NCBI GenBank assembly: GCA_035968315.1
Contig: JAVYIN010000002.1
Location: forward strand, 280,306 to 344,305
Reading direction: 5' to 3'
From: Nitrospira sp.
Lineage (GTDB): Bacteria; Nitrospirota; Nitrospiria; Nitrospirales; Nitrospiraceae
DNA: 64,000 bases
A program made the translations under genes and the position numbers. Of this stretch, positions 1 to 9,370 are shown piece by piece. A model generated the notes under the pieces. That model was not told the origin of the DNA, did not search any database, and worked only from the letters and a program-made list of their open reading frames with translations. Position 1 is the stretch's first letter. Each line of letters starts with the position of its first letter.

Positions 1-1589
1 CCGGTGATATACCAAGCCGAATAGGCCAGGGTCGGCGTGAACGATTCGGCCGTAAAGTCAGGCAGCAGGTTGTACGTATGGAAATACTTCCGCAGGAGCG
101 AGCGAACGGCGCCCATCAGACCCATGGTCCAAATCGCGCTGAAGGCCAGGAAGATCAAGACAAACTGGGAGGCATAGTCGATCTTACCCCAGACAATCGT
201 GCCCTGCGTGACAGCCCGGTTGTAGATGATGTAGTTGACGACGGTGACGAACACCAGCGTAAAGGCCGCAGAGTTCTTCGCCGGCATCAAAGCCAGGAAG
301 TTCCAATCGGACGGAAGCTCCAGTTCAGCAACCAGCTTGGCCCCGGTCGGCACGAACCCGTGCGGGGTCATCCAGATCGCATTTCCCACGACAACCATCA
401 AGAAGCCGATCTTAATGACGGTTCTCGACGAGACCGTGATGGGGATGAAGCGTCCGAGGACCGCCGGCGCCAGCAACATCGGCAACAGGAACATCAGCGA
501 TTTGGGATCAGGCGCCGGATAATCGGTCAGAACCTTGGTCATGACCAGCGGCAGAGCCACCATCACGATGGGCGCGAGGATCGTCATGCGAACCTTCTCC
601 ACCCCTTCGATCCGCTTCATGCTGAGCCAGATATAGTAGTTACTGGCCAGGAAGATCAGCCCGATCATCGCCCCCTGCATCTCAAAGAACATCGAGAGCT
701 GGTCGGCCATCATGTACGGGCAAATGGACGCGTCGTAGTCGCAGAGCTCGTAGGCCAGCAAGTAGCCCATGAACGGGAGGAAGAGCAACGCGCCGACTCC
801 GATCATGTTTCCAACAAAGCCCATCCAGTCGTAATACGAGCGCTCTTCGTCCTTGGTCGAGCCCATATACATATAGGCGGCGATCAACCCGGCCACGAAT
901 CCACCGAACGTTACATTCCCCACCAGGCGATGGAGATTCAGCGGCATCCAGCTGTAATTGAACATCTTGTCCCAGATCGTCGCCGTCGCCAAGAATTCCG
1001 CCGGCGATACACCCTCGGCCTTGACCGGGGTATTCATGAACGACGTCGGACCGTCAATGACGAACAAGGTAATCGACCCGATCAGGTTCAACAGCACACC
1101 CAGGGCAATATGGCGCGCCTTCTTGTTCCCCTTCCACGCATCCCAGGTATAAAAATACAAGTAGAGGACAATGGTCTCGCCGATGAACAGCAGTGGATAG
1201 ATGACGGCGAAGACCATGAAGAAGTGGTTGATCAACCAGGTCGTGAACTGCGGATAGGTCGCCAGCAAGACAAATATGAAGAGACCGCCGGTCAAGGCCG
1301 TCATACTGTAGAGGATGACAGTAACCTTGGTGACTTCCTTTGCCAGCCGGTCATAGCGGGGATCCTGCTTGCGGTAGCCCAGCCACTCCGAGATCACGAC
1401 GAAGATCGGAGCGCCGAGAATGAATCCCGCAAACAGGATATGGAGCTGAGCGACGATCCAGACCGCTGTCCGATTCCCGGTGTACGGGAATTCCACCGAG
1501 GGCGTACCCGGTGCCTGTGCATAGGCCGCCCCGCCGAACAGCGCCAGAAGCGCAAAGAGAACCATGAGACTGCGCTGCCATGTTTTCAT
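1..1589 (-). CDS. Cytochrome bd-like quinol oxidase subunit, 3' end cut by window
   Basis: Integral membrane oxidase subunit, expected to pass electrons to O2 in the cytoplasmic membrane. The start ATG at 1589 follows an AGGAGGAG ribosome site. The reading frame stays open to base 1 (529 codons seen), so the C-terminus is outside the window. Residues 1-26 form a signal or first membrane helix (MKTWQRSLMVLF..., then AYAQA). Many hydrophobic segments follow, with candidate haem-ligand histidines in the QLHILFAGF segment (about residue 48), in HFFMVF and in NLHRLVGN. It resembles the cytochrome bd-like proteins described for Nitrospira more than classical CydA. The gene just upstream encodes a mono-haem cytochrome c, a likely redox partner. 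Family call from motif and topology reading only. Confidence 0.75.
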   Translation of the reverse strand, partial: MKTWQRSLMVLFALLALFGGAAYAQAPGTPSVEFPYTGNRTAVWIVAQLHILFAGFILGAPIFVVISEWLGYRKQDPRYDRLAKEVTKVTVILYSMTALTGGLFIFVLLATYPQFTTWLINHFFMVFAVIYPLLFIGETIVLYLYFYTWDAWKGNKKARHIALGVLLNLIGSITLFVIDGPTSFMNTPVKAEGVSPAEFLATATIWDKMFNYSWMPLNLHRLVGNVTFGGFVAGLIAAYMYMGSTKDEERSYYDWMGFVGNMIGVGALLFLPFMGYLLAYELCDYDASICPYMMADQLSMFFEMQGAMIGLIFLASNYYIWLSMKRIEGVEKVRMTILAPIVMVALPLVMTKVLTDYPAPDPKSLMFLLPMLLAPAVLGRFIPITVSSRTVIKIGFLMVVVGNAIWMTPHGFVPTGAKLVAELELPSDWNFLALMPAKNSAAFTLVFVTVVNYIIYNRAVTQGTIVWGKIDYASQFVLIFLAFSAIWTMGLMGAVRSLLRKYFHTYNLLPDFTAESFTPTLAYSAWYIT

Positions 1590-1626
1590 GATGCCTCGCC
1601 GCTCCTCCTAACTAGATTAATCCGAC

Positions 1627-2184
1627 TTACTTTCCAGCTTCCGGGGCTGCAGGAGCCGCCGCCGCATCTGCCGCCGGGGCTGCCGCCGCAGGCGCCGCCG
1701 CCACACTGGCCGCATCGACCCACGACTTCTTGCCCTCATCCCAGCCCTTGCCGGCCAAGCCGAAGCTGCGCTCAAACAACACGAGCTTCCAACGGTCTTC
1801 GTCGGACAACTTGCTCTTCCAGGCCTTCATCTTGGTGTTGGGCACGCCCTCGGAAATACGCCAGAACCAGACAGAGTCCGAATACAATTTCATACGGTCA
1901 GTGACACGGAAATCACGGGCACCTGCCTTGACAGGCTTGCCGTCCTTGCCGTGGCAGCTGGCGCAGTTGACGTCCGGATTGGTCTCGCCGATAAACAGCT
2001 TCCGGCCTTCCTCAAGCTTCGCCGCATCCGTCCACCAGCCGGCAGGCATATGCTTGTCCGCATATTCCGCGGGCGCAGGAGGAGGAGGAACGACCGGTCC
2101 TTCGCCACCGCCCTCACCGCCGCCGCAACCGGCAATCGCCAATCCCATTCCCAACGCCAACATCAAATGCCATGAAGCTTTCAT
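1627..2184 (-). CDS. Mono-haem c-type cytochrome lipoprotein
   Basis: 185-residue exported cytochrome c. The N-terminus is a lipoprotein signal ending in LAIAGC, so Cys20 would be lipidated and the protein membrane anchored. A Gly-rich and Pro-rich linker (residues 21-39) leads to one haem site CASCH (Cys74, Cys77, His78). Met residues in the NTKMKAW region are candidates for the distal ligand. The last 30 residues are an Ala-Pro rich tail of unknown role. The start follows AAAGGAG. It lies 37 bases upstream of the bd-like oxidase on the same strand, so it is probably co-transcribed and acts as electron donor or a fixed subunit of that oxidase. Confidence 0.85.
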   Translation of the reverse strand: MKASWHLMLALGMGLAIAGCGGGEGGGEGPVVPPPPAPAEYADKHMPAGWWTDAAKLEEGRKLFIGETNPDVNCASCHGKDGKPVKAGARDFRVTDRMKLYSDSVWFWRISEGVPNTKMKAWKSKLSDEDRWKLVLFERSFGLAGKGWDEGKKSWVDAASVAAAPAAAAPAADAAAAPAAPEAGK

Positions 2185-2398
2185 ATCAATTCACCACTCC
2201 TTTCCTTCCGCCCATCGTTCTTTTCAATGTCGCGTATGCGCAGTAAAAAGACAGAAAAAAAGACGCTCCCGCAGAGGATTACCGTCCCCTCGACAAAAGC
2301 GCCACCATGCATTCGCCACAATACATCACAGCTTTGCCACACCCCTGCTAACGCGCATCGAACCGGCCACACTGCCCACCCGCAACCGGATCGCCTGG

Positions 2399-2944
2399 CT
2401 ATTTCCTTCTCTTTCCCTGCCCCTTCTCCAGCCTAGCCCCTCGTTTTCGCCGGGACTTGATCACTTTCATCCCGACAAAGAGACCGACGATTCCAGCCAC
2501 CACGCCCAACCCCACCAACAACCCTACCGGAGGAGCCGATCGATCATGCACACATCCAGACCCAAAATTGACCTGAACTTTTCGTTCGCTCTCAAGATCC
2601 TTCGGATCAAACTGAATCTTGAGATTCTGCTGCTCTCCCTTGGCCTCTACGAGAAGCGGATCACCAAGATTGTCATTATGCAGGTGAAACGCCGCCCGAT
2701 AGTACCCATCCTCACCCGTCGTAACAGTCTGCCCGTACGATATTCTCGTGTCCTTAACCAGGACCTCGACGTTTGCGCTTGGCTTCCCGTCGGCCCCGCA
2801 CACAAAGCCTTCGACCGTAAACCGGTGGTCCGCTTCATGCGTCGCATAGAGAATGGCAGGCTGAACCAGGAAGGCACCGATACCGACTATTGCGGCAGCA
2901 ACACTCCACCGAGAGCCGGATTGCCTGATCTGTTTCCACTCCAC
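2399..2944 (-). CDS. Membrane-anchored carboxypeptidase-regulatory-like protein
   Basis: 181 residues with a GTG start and no clear ribosome site. An N-terminal hydrophobic segment (about 14-34) is followed by a beta-sandwich resembling the carboxypeptidase regulatory-like fold (about 43-125; GADGKPSANVEVLVKD then TTGEDGYYRAAFHLH). Next come a second membrane helix (about 141-163) and a strongly basic tail (KSRRKRG, KGQGKRRK). The domain probably sits outside the cytoplasmic membrane. It is on the same strand as the cytochrome and oxidase genes but separated from them by about 210 bases, so linkage is only suggestive. Two cysteines (VCGA, SGCVH) could form a disulfide. Role unknown. Confidence 0.65.
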   Translation of the reverse strand: MEWKQIRQSGSRWSVAAAIVGIGAFLVQPAILYATHEADHRFTVEGFVCGADGKPSANVEVLVKDTRISYGQTVTTGEDGYYRAAFHLHNDNLGDPLLVEAKGEQQNLKIQFDPKDLESERKVQVNFGSGCVHDRSAPPVGLLVGLGVVAGIVGLFVGMKVIKSRRKRGARLEKGQGKRRK

Positions 2945-3211
2945 TCGTCTGCGCCAATCCCCTCATTGCATCGCACACATCAGCTTGTCCTGTCATACAT
3001 TGCGGACACAGGCCCTCAGCTGATTTTAAGGCCGACTCTTCTACCATAGCCCCTATGCCTTGTCAATTACAGGACGAAGAGAATAATGCGTCTGGATATA
3101 GGAATTCCGTCTGCGGGAGCCCCATCGGCGCCACAGAGAATGGCAAGAGGGGAAAGAGAGTCACGAGAATGCGATGCACAGGAGAAAAGAGGAGCAGGAA
3201 CGAGGAGGGAG

Positions 3212-3607
3212 CTACAGATACCCGCGCGCTTTGGCGTCGGCGGCCACTCGATCCGCTTCCGCCTTGCGCTCCGACTCTTTTTTGGCCACCCACGTTTCCC
3301 AGGATTTCCCCGACGCCGTATCCTCGCCGGAGAACGCCACCATTTCAACGTCCTCATAGCGAATGCGCCGAGTCCCGGCGCCGTCGGCTGGAAAGAGGTC
3401 GAAGGTAGAATCCGCCCCTTTCACCTCGCGATTGTAGAGATACCCGCACACCTGCTCGCCGGACTTGAGCGCAACCGTGATATCGCCGCGATAATCAAAC
3501 GCCAACTCGATCGCATCACCCGTTTCTTTGAATGAGCGCGGATTGAACCGGCGCCCCTGCAGAGGGCCCGATCCAATGGGTTCGCCATGAGTCTTGGTAT
3601 CTGTCAT
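3212..3607 (-). CDS. Conserved hypothetical protein linked to hpnH
   Basis: 131-residue soluble protein starting MTDTKTHG, with a GAGGATAC ribosome site. The middle (about residues 35-95) reads as a small beta-barrel with an Sm-like look (LKSGEQVCGYLYNREV, then IRYEDVEMVAFSGEDTA). It is followed by a charged helical C-terminus (KKESERKAEADRVAADAKA). No catalytic motif is visible. It starts 20 bases after the hpnH stop on the same strand, so it is very likely co-transcribed with hpnH and may act in the same pathway. I do not recognise a named family. Confidence 0.7.
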   Translation of the reverse strand: MTDTKTHGEPIGSGPLQGRRFNPRSFKETGDAIELAFDYRGDITVALKSGEQVCGYLYNREVKGADSTFDLFPADGAGTRRIRYEDVEMVAFSGEDTASGKSWETWVAKKESERKAEADRVAADAKARGYL

Positions 3608-3627
3608 GATCCGTATCCTCGAAGCAC

Positions 3628-4644
3628 CTACCGGCTCGTCGGCAGGAGCGTCAACTTCACCGTTCGGCTGAATCCGGACATCGTCCCAAAGGTATCCTCC
3701 ACGGCGGAGGCCTCATACCCGCAATGCACCATGCAGTCCGCGCACTTCTCATTGCGGCCCGTGCCGTAGTTGTCCCACTCGGTCAGCTCCATAAGCTCGC
3801 GAAACGTGTTGGTGTAGCCCTCCTGCAGCAAGTAGCAGGGCTTTTGCCAGCCAAACACGTTATAAGTCGGGTTGCCCCAGGGCGTGCACTGGTAATCGCG
3901 ATTCCCCATCAGAAAATCGAGGAACAGGGGCGATTGATTGAACTGCCAGCCGCGCTTGGGGCTGCCAAGAATCTTGGAGAACAGCTCTCGCGTGCGTTCA
4001 CGCTTCAAGAAGTGCTGCTGATCCGGCGCCTTCTGATAGCTGTACCCGGGAGAGATCATCATCCCTTCGACCCCCAGCGCCATCATCTCGTCGAAAAATT
4101 TCCGCACCCGCTCGGGGTTGGCATCATCGAACAATGTCGTATTCGTCGTCACGCGATGCCCGCGCTTCAAGGCCGCCTTGATCGCCTTGACCGCCACCTC
4201 ATACACCCCGTCGCGGCAGACGGCCAGATCATGCTCATCGCGCAACCCGTCCATATGGACGCTGAACGTCAAAAACTCGGAGGGGGTGTACTCATCAAGC
4301 TTGCGCTCCATCAGAATGGCATTCGTGCAGAGATAGACATAGCGCTTCTGTGCAACCAGCCCCTCAACGATCTTGGCCATCTGCGGATGGATCAGCGGTT
4401 CACCGCCGGGGATGCTGACAATCGGCGCGCCGCATTCCTCCGCCGCCGCCCAGCACTGCTCAGGCGTCAAATGCTTATCGAGGATATGATCGGGGTATTG
4501 AATCTTCCCGCAACCGGCGCAGGCCAAGTTGCAGCGAAACAGCGGCTCCAGCATCAGAACCAGCGGATAACGCTTCACCCCTTTGAACTTCTGAGTGAGC
4601 ACATACTTCGAGACTGTATACATCTGGGAAAGCGGTACGGCCAT
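3628..4644 (-). CDS. hpnH: HpnH, radical SAM adenosyl-hopene transferase
   Basis: 338 residues. HpnH joins the 5'-deoxyadenosyl group to diploptene, the first step from C30 hopene to C35 extended hopanoids. The radical SAM cluster motif is CNLACAGC (Cys38, Cys42, Cys45), followed by the SAM-binding IPGGEPLIHP segment. C-terminal cysteines (CADCMVHCGY) match the accessory cysteine region typical of the family. Length is normal. The start follows a GGAGAGGGG site. A promoter with -35 TTGACG and -10 TAGACT lies about 80 bases upstream. Its natural substrate comes from squalene-hopene cyclase, encoded at 14.1-16.3 kb. Confidence 0.93.
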   Translation of the reverse strand: MAVPLSQMYTVSKYVLTQKFKGVKRYPLVLMLEPLFRCNLACAGCGKIQYPDHILDKHLTPEQCWAAAEECGAPIVSIPGGEPLIHPQMAKIVEGLVAQKRYVYLCTNAILMERKLDEYTPSEFLTFSVHMDGLRDEHDLAVCRDGVYEVAVKAIKAALKRGHRVTTNTTLFDDANPERVRKFFDEMMALGVEGMMISPGYSYQKAPDQQHFLKRERTRELFSKILGSPKRGWQFNQSPLFLDFLMGNRDYQCTPWGNPTYNVFGWQKPCYLLQEGYTNTFRELMELTEWDNYGTGRNEKCADCMVHCGYEASAVEDTFGTMSGFSRTVKLTLLPTSR

Positions 4645-4724
4645 TCCCCTCTCCTTCCGATGAGATTGTATCGTGAGCGGCTATGTGGAGTAGCCGGAGT
4701 TGGAAGCATCTAACAATTCGGCAA

Positions 4725-4753
4725 AGTCTAACATCTGGCTTGAACCCCGTCAA
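4725..4753 (-). promoter_or_regulatory. Predicted sigma-70-like promoter for hpnH
   Basis: On the minus strand, -35 TTGACG (4748-4753) and -10 TAGACT (4725-4730) are separated by 17 bases. Transcription would start near 4718, giving a leader of about 74 bases before hpnH. The hexamers score 5/6 and 4/6 against consensus; this is inference from sequence alone. Confidence 0.5.
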
Positions 4754-4834
4754 TTTTCCATTACTGAGAAGAACGGCGCTCAAACGATGCGCCGCGTTCG
4801 ACACGCATCGCCACGGGGGCAAGAGGGATCTGAT

Positions 4835-4909
4835 TGGAGGCGCCGAGCGGGTTCGAACCGCTGCATCGCAGTTTTGCAGACTGCTCCCTTACCACTTGGG
4901 TACGGCGCC
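4835..4909 (-). tRNA. tRNA-Cys (GCA), CCA encoded
   Basis: The minus strand folds as a complete cloverleaf: acceptor GGCGCCG paired with CGGCGCC, discriminator U, an anticodon stem GCAGU/ACUGC around the loop CUGCAAA giving anticodon GCA, and a T arm containing GGTTCGAACCC. The CCA end is encoded in the DNA (4835-4837). It lies 60 bases downstream of ispG on the same strand and could be processed from that transcript. Confidence 0.96.
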
Positions 4910-4969
4910 TCACGAAGGGGGCATTATAGTCTGGCCAATGGGCGGGAGGCTAGTGGCGAGAAGAAAAAC

Positions 4970-6157
4970 TTACCGTTTATTTGAGAGGACGGGAATTTCT
5001 CTGCCGAGCGTGGACGGCTGACCGGACTCAGGCACGAGCGGCTCCCAGCCTTCTTCATGTGCTTGGGCGATGGCCTCTCCGTTGCCTTCCGCTTCTTTTT
5101 CCTTGGCCAGCTGCTCGACTTCCTGAATCAACGTCTCCATCAATTCTTCCATCGGCACTTTCCTGACCAGCTTTCCTTTTTTGAAGAGAATGCCCTTCCC
5201 TTCGCCGCCGGCGATGCCGATATCCGCTTCTTTCCCTTCGCCGATCCCGTTCACGACACAGCCCAACACGGACACGTTGAGCGGCGTCTTGATATGGCCC
5301 AGCTTCTTTTCCAGCTCGTTCGCCATGCGGACCACGTCGATTTCCACCCGTCCACAGGTCGGACAGGCGATGACATTGATGCCCCGATGGCGCAGCTCCA
5401 GCGATTTCAGAATCTCGAATCCGACCTTGACCTCTTCCACCGGATCCGCCGCGAGCGAGACCCGCAATGTGTCGCCGATGCCCTGCGAGAGCAGATAGCC
5501 GAGTCCGATGGACGACTTGACGGCACCGGTCATTGCGGTGCCGGCTTCGGTAATCCCGATATGCAACGGATAATCGGATTGATGGGCAAAGAGCCAGTAG
5601 GCATCGATCGCATGGTGCACATCGGACGCCTTGAGCGACACCTTCATATTGGTGAAGCCGACATCTTCCAGTGAATGGACGGCGTTCAGCGCCGATTCCG
5701 CAAGGGCCTCGGGCGACGGCCAGCCGTACTTGTCGAGCAAATGGCGTTCTAACGAGCCGCCGTTCACGCCCACACGCAAAGGAATTCCCCGCTCATTGAC
5801 CGCCTTGATGACTTCTTCGACCTTCCACCAGGCGCCAATGTTTCCGGGATTGATGCGCACGCAATCCACGATTTCCGCCGACTGAAGCGCGAGCCGGTGG
5901 TCGAAGTGGATATCGGCAATCAACGGCACCGTCATCGCCGCCTTGATCTTCGGCAAGGCCTTCGCGGCATCTTCGTCCGGCACGGCGACACGAATAATTT
6001 CACACCCGGCGGTTTCCAGCTGGCGGATCTGCTCGATCGTGGCCGCCACGTCGCGCGTGTCGGTCGAACACATCGATTGCACGGACACCGGCGCATCACC
6101 GCCGACTTTGACCGTGCCCACGGTAATCTGCCGGGTTTTTCTCCTGCTGATATGCAT
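4970..6157 (-). CDS. ispG: IspG, 4-hydroxy-3-methylbut-2-enyl diphosphate synthase
   Basis: 395 residues. This iron-sulfur enzyme of the MEP pathway converts MEcPP to HMBPP. The N-terminus TRQITVGTVKVGGDAPVSVQS and the SMCSTDTRD segment are typical. The C-terminal cluster ligands appear in CPTCGR and in VLGCVVNGIGEG. The last ~45 residues are an acidic, Gln/Glu-rich extension (LAKEKEAEGNGEA...) beyond the usual end. It follows dxs by 41 bases on the same strand, so two MEP enzymes are paired here while ispH lies at 20.3 kb. The pathway feeds squalene for hopanoids. Confidence 0.96.
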   Translation of the reverse strand: MHISRRKTRQITVGTVKVGGDAPVSVQSMCSTDTRDVAATIEQIRQLETAGCEIIRVAVPDEDAAKALPKIKAAMTVPLIADIHFDHRLALQSAEIVDCVRINPGNIGAWWKVEEVIKAVNERGIPLRVGVNGGSLERHLLDKYGWPSPEALAESALNAVHSLEDVGFTNMKVSLKASDVHHAIDAYWLFAHQSDYPLHIGITEAGTAMTGAVKSSIGLGYLLSQGIGDTLRVSLAADPVEEVKVGFEILKSLELRHRGINVIACPTCGRVEIDVVRMANELEKKLGHIKTPLNVSVLGCVVNGIGEGKEADIGIAGGEGKGILFKKGKLVRKVPMEELMETLIQEVEQLAKEKEAEGNGEAIAQAHEEGWEPLVPESGQPSTLGREIPVLSNKR

Positions 6158-6198
6158 GGCTCTATATAGGTCTCCCGTTGAACGGGTTAGGTGTTCTC

Positions 6199-8148
6199 TT
6201 AGCTGCCCTGTTCGTCGCCGTGCGGAAGATGATCCACCACAGACCCGACACTGAACCGGTCGCGCTTCACAGCCGGCGCCTTCCCGATGAGCTCCTTCAC
6301 GCTTTGATAGATTCCCTCGGCGGTCAGGCCATACCGTTCGCGCAGCAAATCCTGCGGCCCCTGCTCAATGTACCAATCCGGCAATCCCAGCACCTTTGTC
6401 GTCACGTCGGTCACGCCGGCATCGGACAGGGACTCCAAGACGGCTGAGCCGAACCCGCCCATCTTGCAGCCCTCTTCCACAGTCACCACGTACCGGACCC
6501 GCTTGGCGACATCGGCAATCAACTCATGATCAAGCGGTTTCACAAAGCGGGCATTCACGACAGCCGTCGAGACACCTTCCTTCTCCAGCCGCTCGGCCGC
6601 CTGCATCGCTTGCCAGACGGACACCCCGATCGCGACGATCGCCACCTCCGACCCATCCTTCAGCAATTCGCCCTTCCCAACCGGAAGCGCCGTCGGCGCC
6701 GCATCCATCGGCACCCCAAGGGTAATGCCACGCGGATAGCGGAGCGACACCGGCCCCTCATGCTGCAAACAGGTCTTCATCATATGCTGCAATTCATTTT
6801 CATCCTTCGGAGCCATCACGGTCATATTCGGCGCATGGCGCAGGAACGCGTAGTCGAATGCGCCGTGATGCGTGGTGCCATCCTCCGCCACCAGGCCGCC
6901 CCGATCGATGCAGAACACGACCGGCAAATTCTGGGTGGCGACATCATGCACGACCTGGTCGTAGGCTCGCTGCAGGAACGTCGAATACATGGCAACGACA
7001 GGCTTCAATCCTTGCGTGGCAAGCCCGGCAGCGAAGGTCACCGCATGCTGCTCGGCAATCCCTACGTCATAAATGCGATCAGGAAATTCTTTCTCAAACG
7101 CCGTGAGGCCGGTCCCTTCACACATGGCGGCGGTGATCGCCACCACCCGCTTGTCTTCGCGGGCCAGCTTCGTCAGGGACTCCATCGCAATCTGCGTGTA
7201 GGACGGACGCACCGCCTTCTTCGCCGGCACGCCGGTTTCGCGCACAAAGGGCGGACAGGCATGGAACCACACCGGGTTCTTCATGGCCGGCTCATAGCCC
7301 AGGCCTTTTTTCGTAATGACATGGAGGAGCACCGGCCCCTTCATCTTGAGCACGTTCTCCAGCGTGGGGAGCAGATGCTCGAAATTGTGGCCGTCGATAG
7401 GGCCGCTGTATTGGAAACCCAATTCTTCGAAGAGCAATCCCGGCAAAATCGCGCCCTTGGCAAGCTCCTCTGCGCGCCGCGCCAGCTTCTGCATGTCCGG
7501 TCCGATATGCGGAATCTTCCCGAGCAACTGGCCCGTTTCCTCACGCACCTTTCCGTAAAACTCGCCGGTGATAGTCCGGCTCAGATAGGCTGAAATCGCC
7601 CCGACATTTTTGGAGATCGACATCTGATTGTCGTTCAGGATCACCAGAAAGTCTTTCCCGAGGCCGCCCGCATGGTGCAAACCTTCGAGCGTCATCCCGG
7701 CGGTCATCGCGCCATCGCCGACGACACAGACCACTTTATGTTTCTGGCCCAACTGCTCACGGGCGGCCACCATGCCGAACGCCGCCGACACGCCGGTCCC
7801 GGCATGACCGGCATTGAACGTATCGTATTCGCTCTCTTCCCGCTTGGTGAAACCGCTGAGCCCGCCGTATTGCCGCAGGGTATGGAATTGCTCCCGGCGA
7901 GAGGTCAGGAGTTTGTGCGTATAGGCCTGATTGCTGGTATCCCAGACGATCTTGTCGGTCGGCGTTTTCAGGAGATAGTGCAGCGCCACCGTCAGCTCGA
8001 CGACGCCCAGATTTGAAGCCAAATGCCCGCCGACGCTCGCGACAGTACTGATAATCTGCTCGCGAATCTCTTCACACAACGCCGGAAACTGGCTTGGCGA
8101 TACCCGCTTGAGATCGGCAGGACTTTGGATGGTTTTTAAGATCGACAT
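6199..8148 (-). CDS. dxs: Dxs, 1-deoxy-D-xylulose-5-phosphate synthase
   Basis: 649 residues. A thiamine diphosphate enzyme that condenses pyruvate and glyceraldehyde 3-phosphate as the entry step of the MEP pathway. The cofactor region GDGAMTAGM...NDNQMSIS and the GHAGTGVSAAFG segment are present, followed by a transketolase pyrimidine-binding domain (IAEQHAVTFAAGLA) and the C-terminal transketolase domain. Length is normal. The start ATG follows GGGAG. It is first in a dxs-ispG unit, with tRNA-Cys beyond. The 8149-8337 spacer upstream shows no convincing promoter or thiamine riboswitch. Confidence 0.97.
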   Translation of the reverse strand: MSILKTIQSPADLKRVSPSQFPALCEEIREQIISTVASVGGHLASNLGVVELTVALHYLLKTPTDKIVWDTSNQAYTHKLLTSRREQFHTLRQYGGLSGFTKREESEYDTFNAGHAGTGVSAAFGMVAAREQLGQKHKVVCVVGDGAMTAGMTLEGLHHAGGLGKDFLVILNDNQMSISKNVGAISAYLSRTITGEFYGKVREETGQLLGKIPHIGPDMQKLARRAEELAKGAILPGLLFEELGFQYSGPIDGHNFEHLLPTLENVLKMKGPVLLHVITKKGLGYEPAMKNPVWFHACPPFVRETGVPAKKAVRPSYTQIAMESLTKLAREDKRVVAITAAMCEGTGLTAFEKEFPDRIYDVGIAEQHAVTFAAGLATQGLKPVVAMYSTFLQRAYDQVVHDVATQNLPVVFCIDRGGLVAEDGTTHHGAFDYAFLRHAPNMTVMAPKDENELQHMMKTCLQHEGPVSLRYPRGITLGVPMDAAPTALPVGKGELLKDGSEVAIVAIGVSVWQAMQAAERLEKEGVSTAVVNARFVKPLDHELIADVAKRVRYVVTVEEGCKMGGFGSAVLESLSDAGVTDVTTKVLGLPDWYIEQGPQDLLRERYGLTAEGIYQSVKELIGKAPAVKRDRFSVGSVVDHLPHGDEQGS

Positions 8149-8337
8149 AGGAGTGTCTCCCTATATTGTCACTTCACAAACTCAATGATTTCAATGGAAC
8201 TCTGCCTAGAGAGGGATGGTCCTTCGATTGCGTAGATTGACCACCATACTTTTTTAAGTCTCACACACACATCTTTTGATGTCAAGCACTTCGGCTCCAC
8301 GCTCTCACTTCAAGGCCTCGCCGCCGCCCAGCAGGCC

Positions 8338-9348
8338 CTACGATCCAAACTGATAGGTCACCAGAGTCGACAACGTAAAGTCAGCCGCACTGCCGACAAT
8401 AAAATCCAGGTTCTCCACTCCATACACCTGCCACAAGAGATGGGGCTTGAGCCGATAGCTAAACCCCAACACGGCCTCGGTCACGCCTTTATCAAGCACA
8501 CTGGTTCCCGTGCCATGCAACGGCGACGAGAAATAGTCGAAATGCGCGGTCAGCGAGAAGTCCTTGGACCAGAGATACTCAACGGCCACCAGGGCTGACA
8601 CCACCGGCTGCAACGAATACCCCGCGATCCTCCCTGTCGGCAGCACGCCATTCACATTGCCATACACCATCCAGTCGCGCGCCACACGCTTCTCCATCGC
8701 CAGCCCCACACCGTAATCAGGACTTCCGCTCCCCAAGAAATGGGGCTCATCACCGGTGGGAATCTTGATCGCCGTCCGCAAGGAGACCGCAGGAACCGAC
8801 TCGGTTTCGGTCAGCAGTTGATACTTTCCCATCACCGACGCATCGCCCAAGCCCACGACGCCCTCTTTCCCGCTCATCACCGTTCGGCCGCCGGACCTCA
8901 CGCTAAACTGGTATCCCGCATCCTTCAGCGCGCGCCGATCCGGCGCGAGACCGGTCGTCCCCCGCTCGACGGCTTGAATCATGCCATCCATAATGCCCCG
9001 ATAGCGAAACAACAGAGGAACTTCGGCTGCCAGCTCCAGGCGTTCCGTTACTCCATAACGAAGAAACACCCCCGACCGGAGGCTTTCAAACTTCATCGCC
9101 ACCGAGGTCTGCGGAGTCGTATCGGAAAAGACGTTGGCGGTATTGGCCAGTTCGATCCGAAGATCCAGCTCGCCAGCCTTGAGCACCGAGGCCCGATCAC
9201 CAGGCAGCCCGAGCACCAATTGATGGATGGGTTGGAAATTGCGGACAGGGAATGGACCAAACCCCTCAGCGGCGGCTCTCTGTGATACCATCCCACTGCA
9301 GAGTACAAGACCCAGAACAACCGCCCAACGGCATCCACGCCCTACCAT
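8338..9348 (-). CDS. DUF3187 family outer-membrane protein
   Basis: About 336 residues from ATG 9348, chosen because GAGGTGG lies 8 bases upstream; an in-frame ATG at 9366 is also possible. A signal peptide (hydrophobic VVLGLVLCSGMV, cleavage near RAAAEG) precedes a body that matches the DUF3187 pattern: FGPFPVRNFQPIHQLVLGLP, then RYGVTERLELAAEVPL. Alternating beta strands and a C-terminus ending LVTYQFGS suggest an outer-membrane barrel. It is the last gene of the hopanoid-Mla operon, directly after the Omp85-like gene. Function unknown; the context suggests a role in lipid or envelope transport. Confidence 0.75.
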   Translation of the reverse strand: MVGRGCRWAVVLGLVLCSGMVSQRAAAEGFGPFPVRNFQPIHQLVLGLPGDRASVLKAGELDLRIELANTANVFSDTTPQTSVAMKFESLRSGVFLRYGVTERLELAAEVPLLFRYRGIMDGMIQAVERGTTGLAPDRRALKDAGYQFSVRSGGRTVMSGKEGVVGLGDASVMGKYQLLTETESVPAVSLRTAIKIPTGDEPHFLGSGSPDYGVGLAMEKRVARDWMVYGNVNGVLPTGRIAGYSLQPVVSALVAVEYLWSKDFSLTAHFDYFSSPLHGTGTSVLDKGVTEAVLGFSYRLKPHLLWQVYGVENLDFIVGSAADFTLSTLVTYQFGS

Positions 9349-9370
9349 CAGGCACCACCTCGCCATCCCT

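Noticed and set aside
78..1904. Long plus-strand open frame of 608 codons
   Set aside because: Antisense shadow of the bd-like oxidase and cytochrome genes, which have signals, motifs and ribosome sites. The frame is rich in Arg, Gln and His, as expected for an antisense frame in GC-rich DNA.
2181..2372. 63-codon minus-strand frame between the cytochrome and the beta-sandwich gene
   Set aside because: Overlaps the cytochrome start and its ribosome site; no supporting features.
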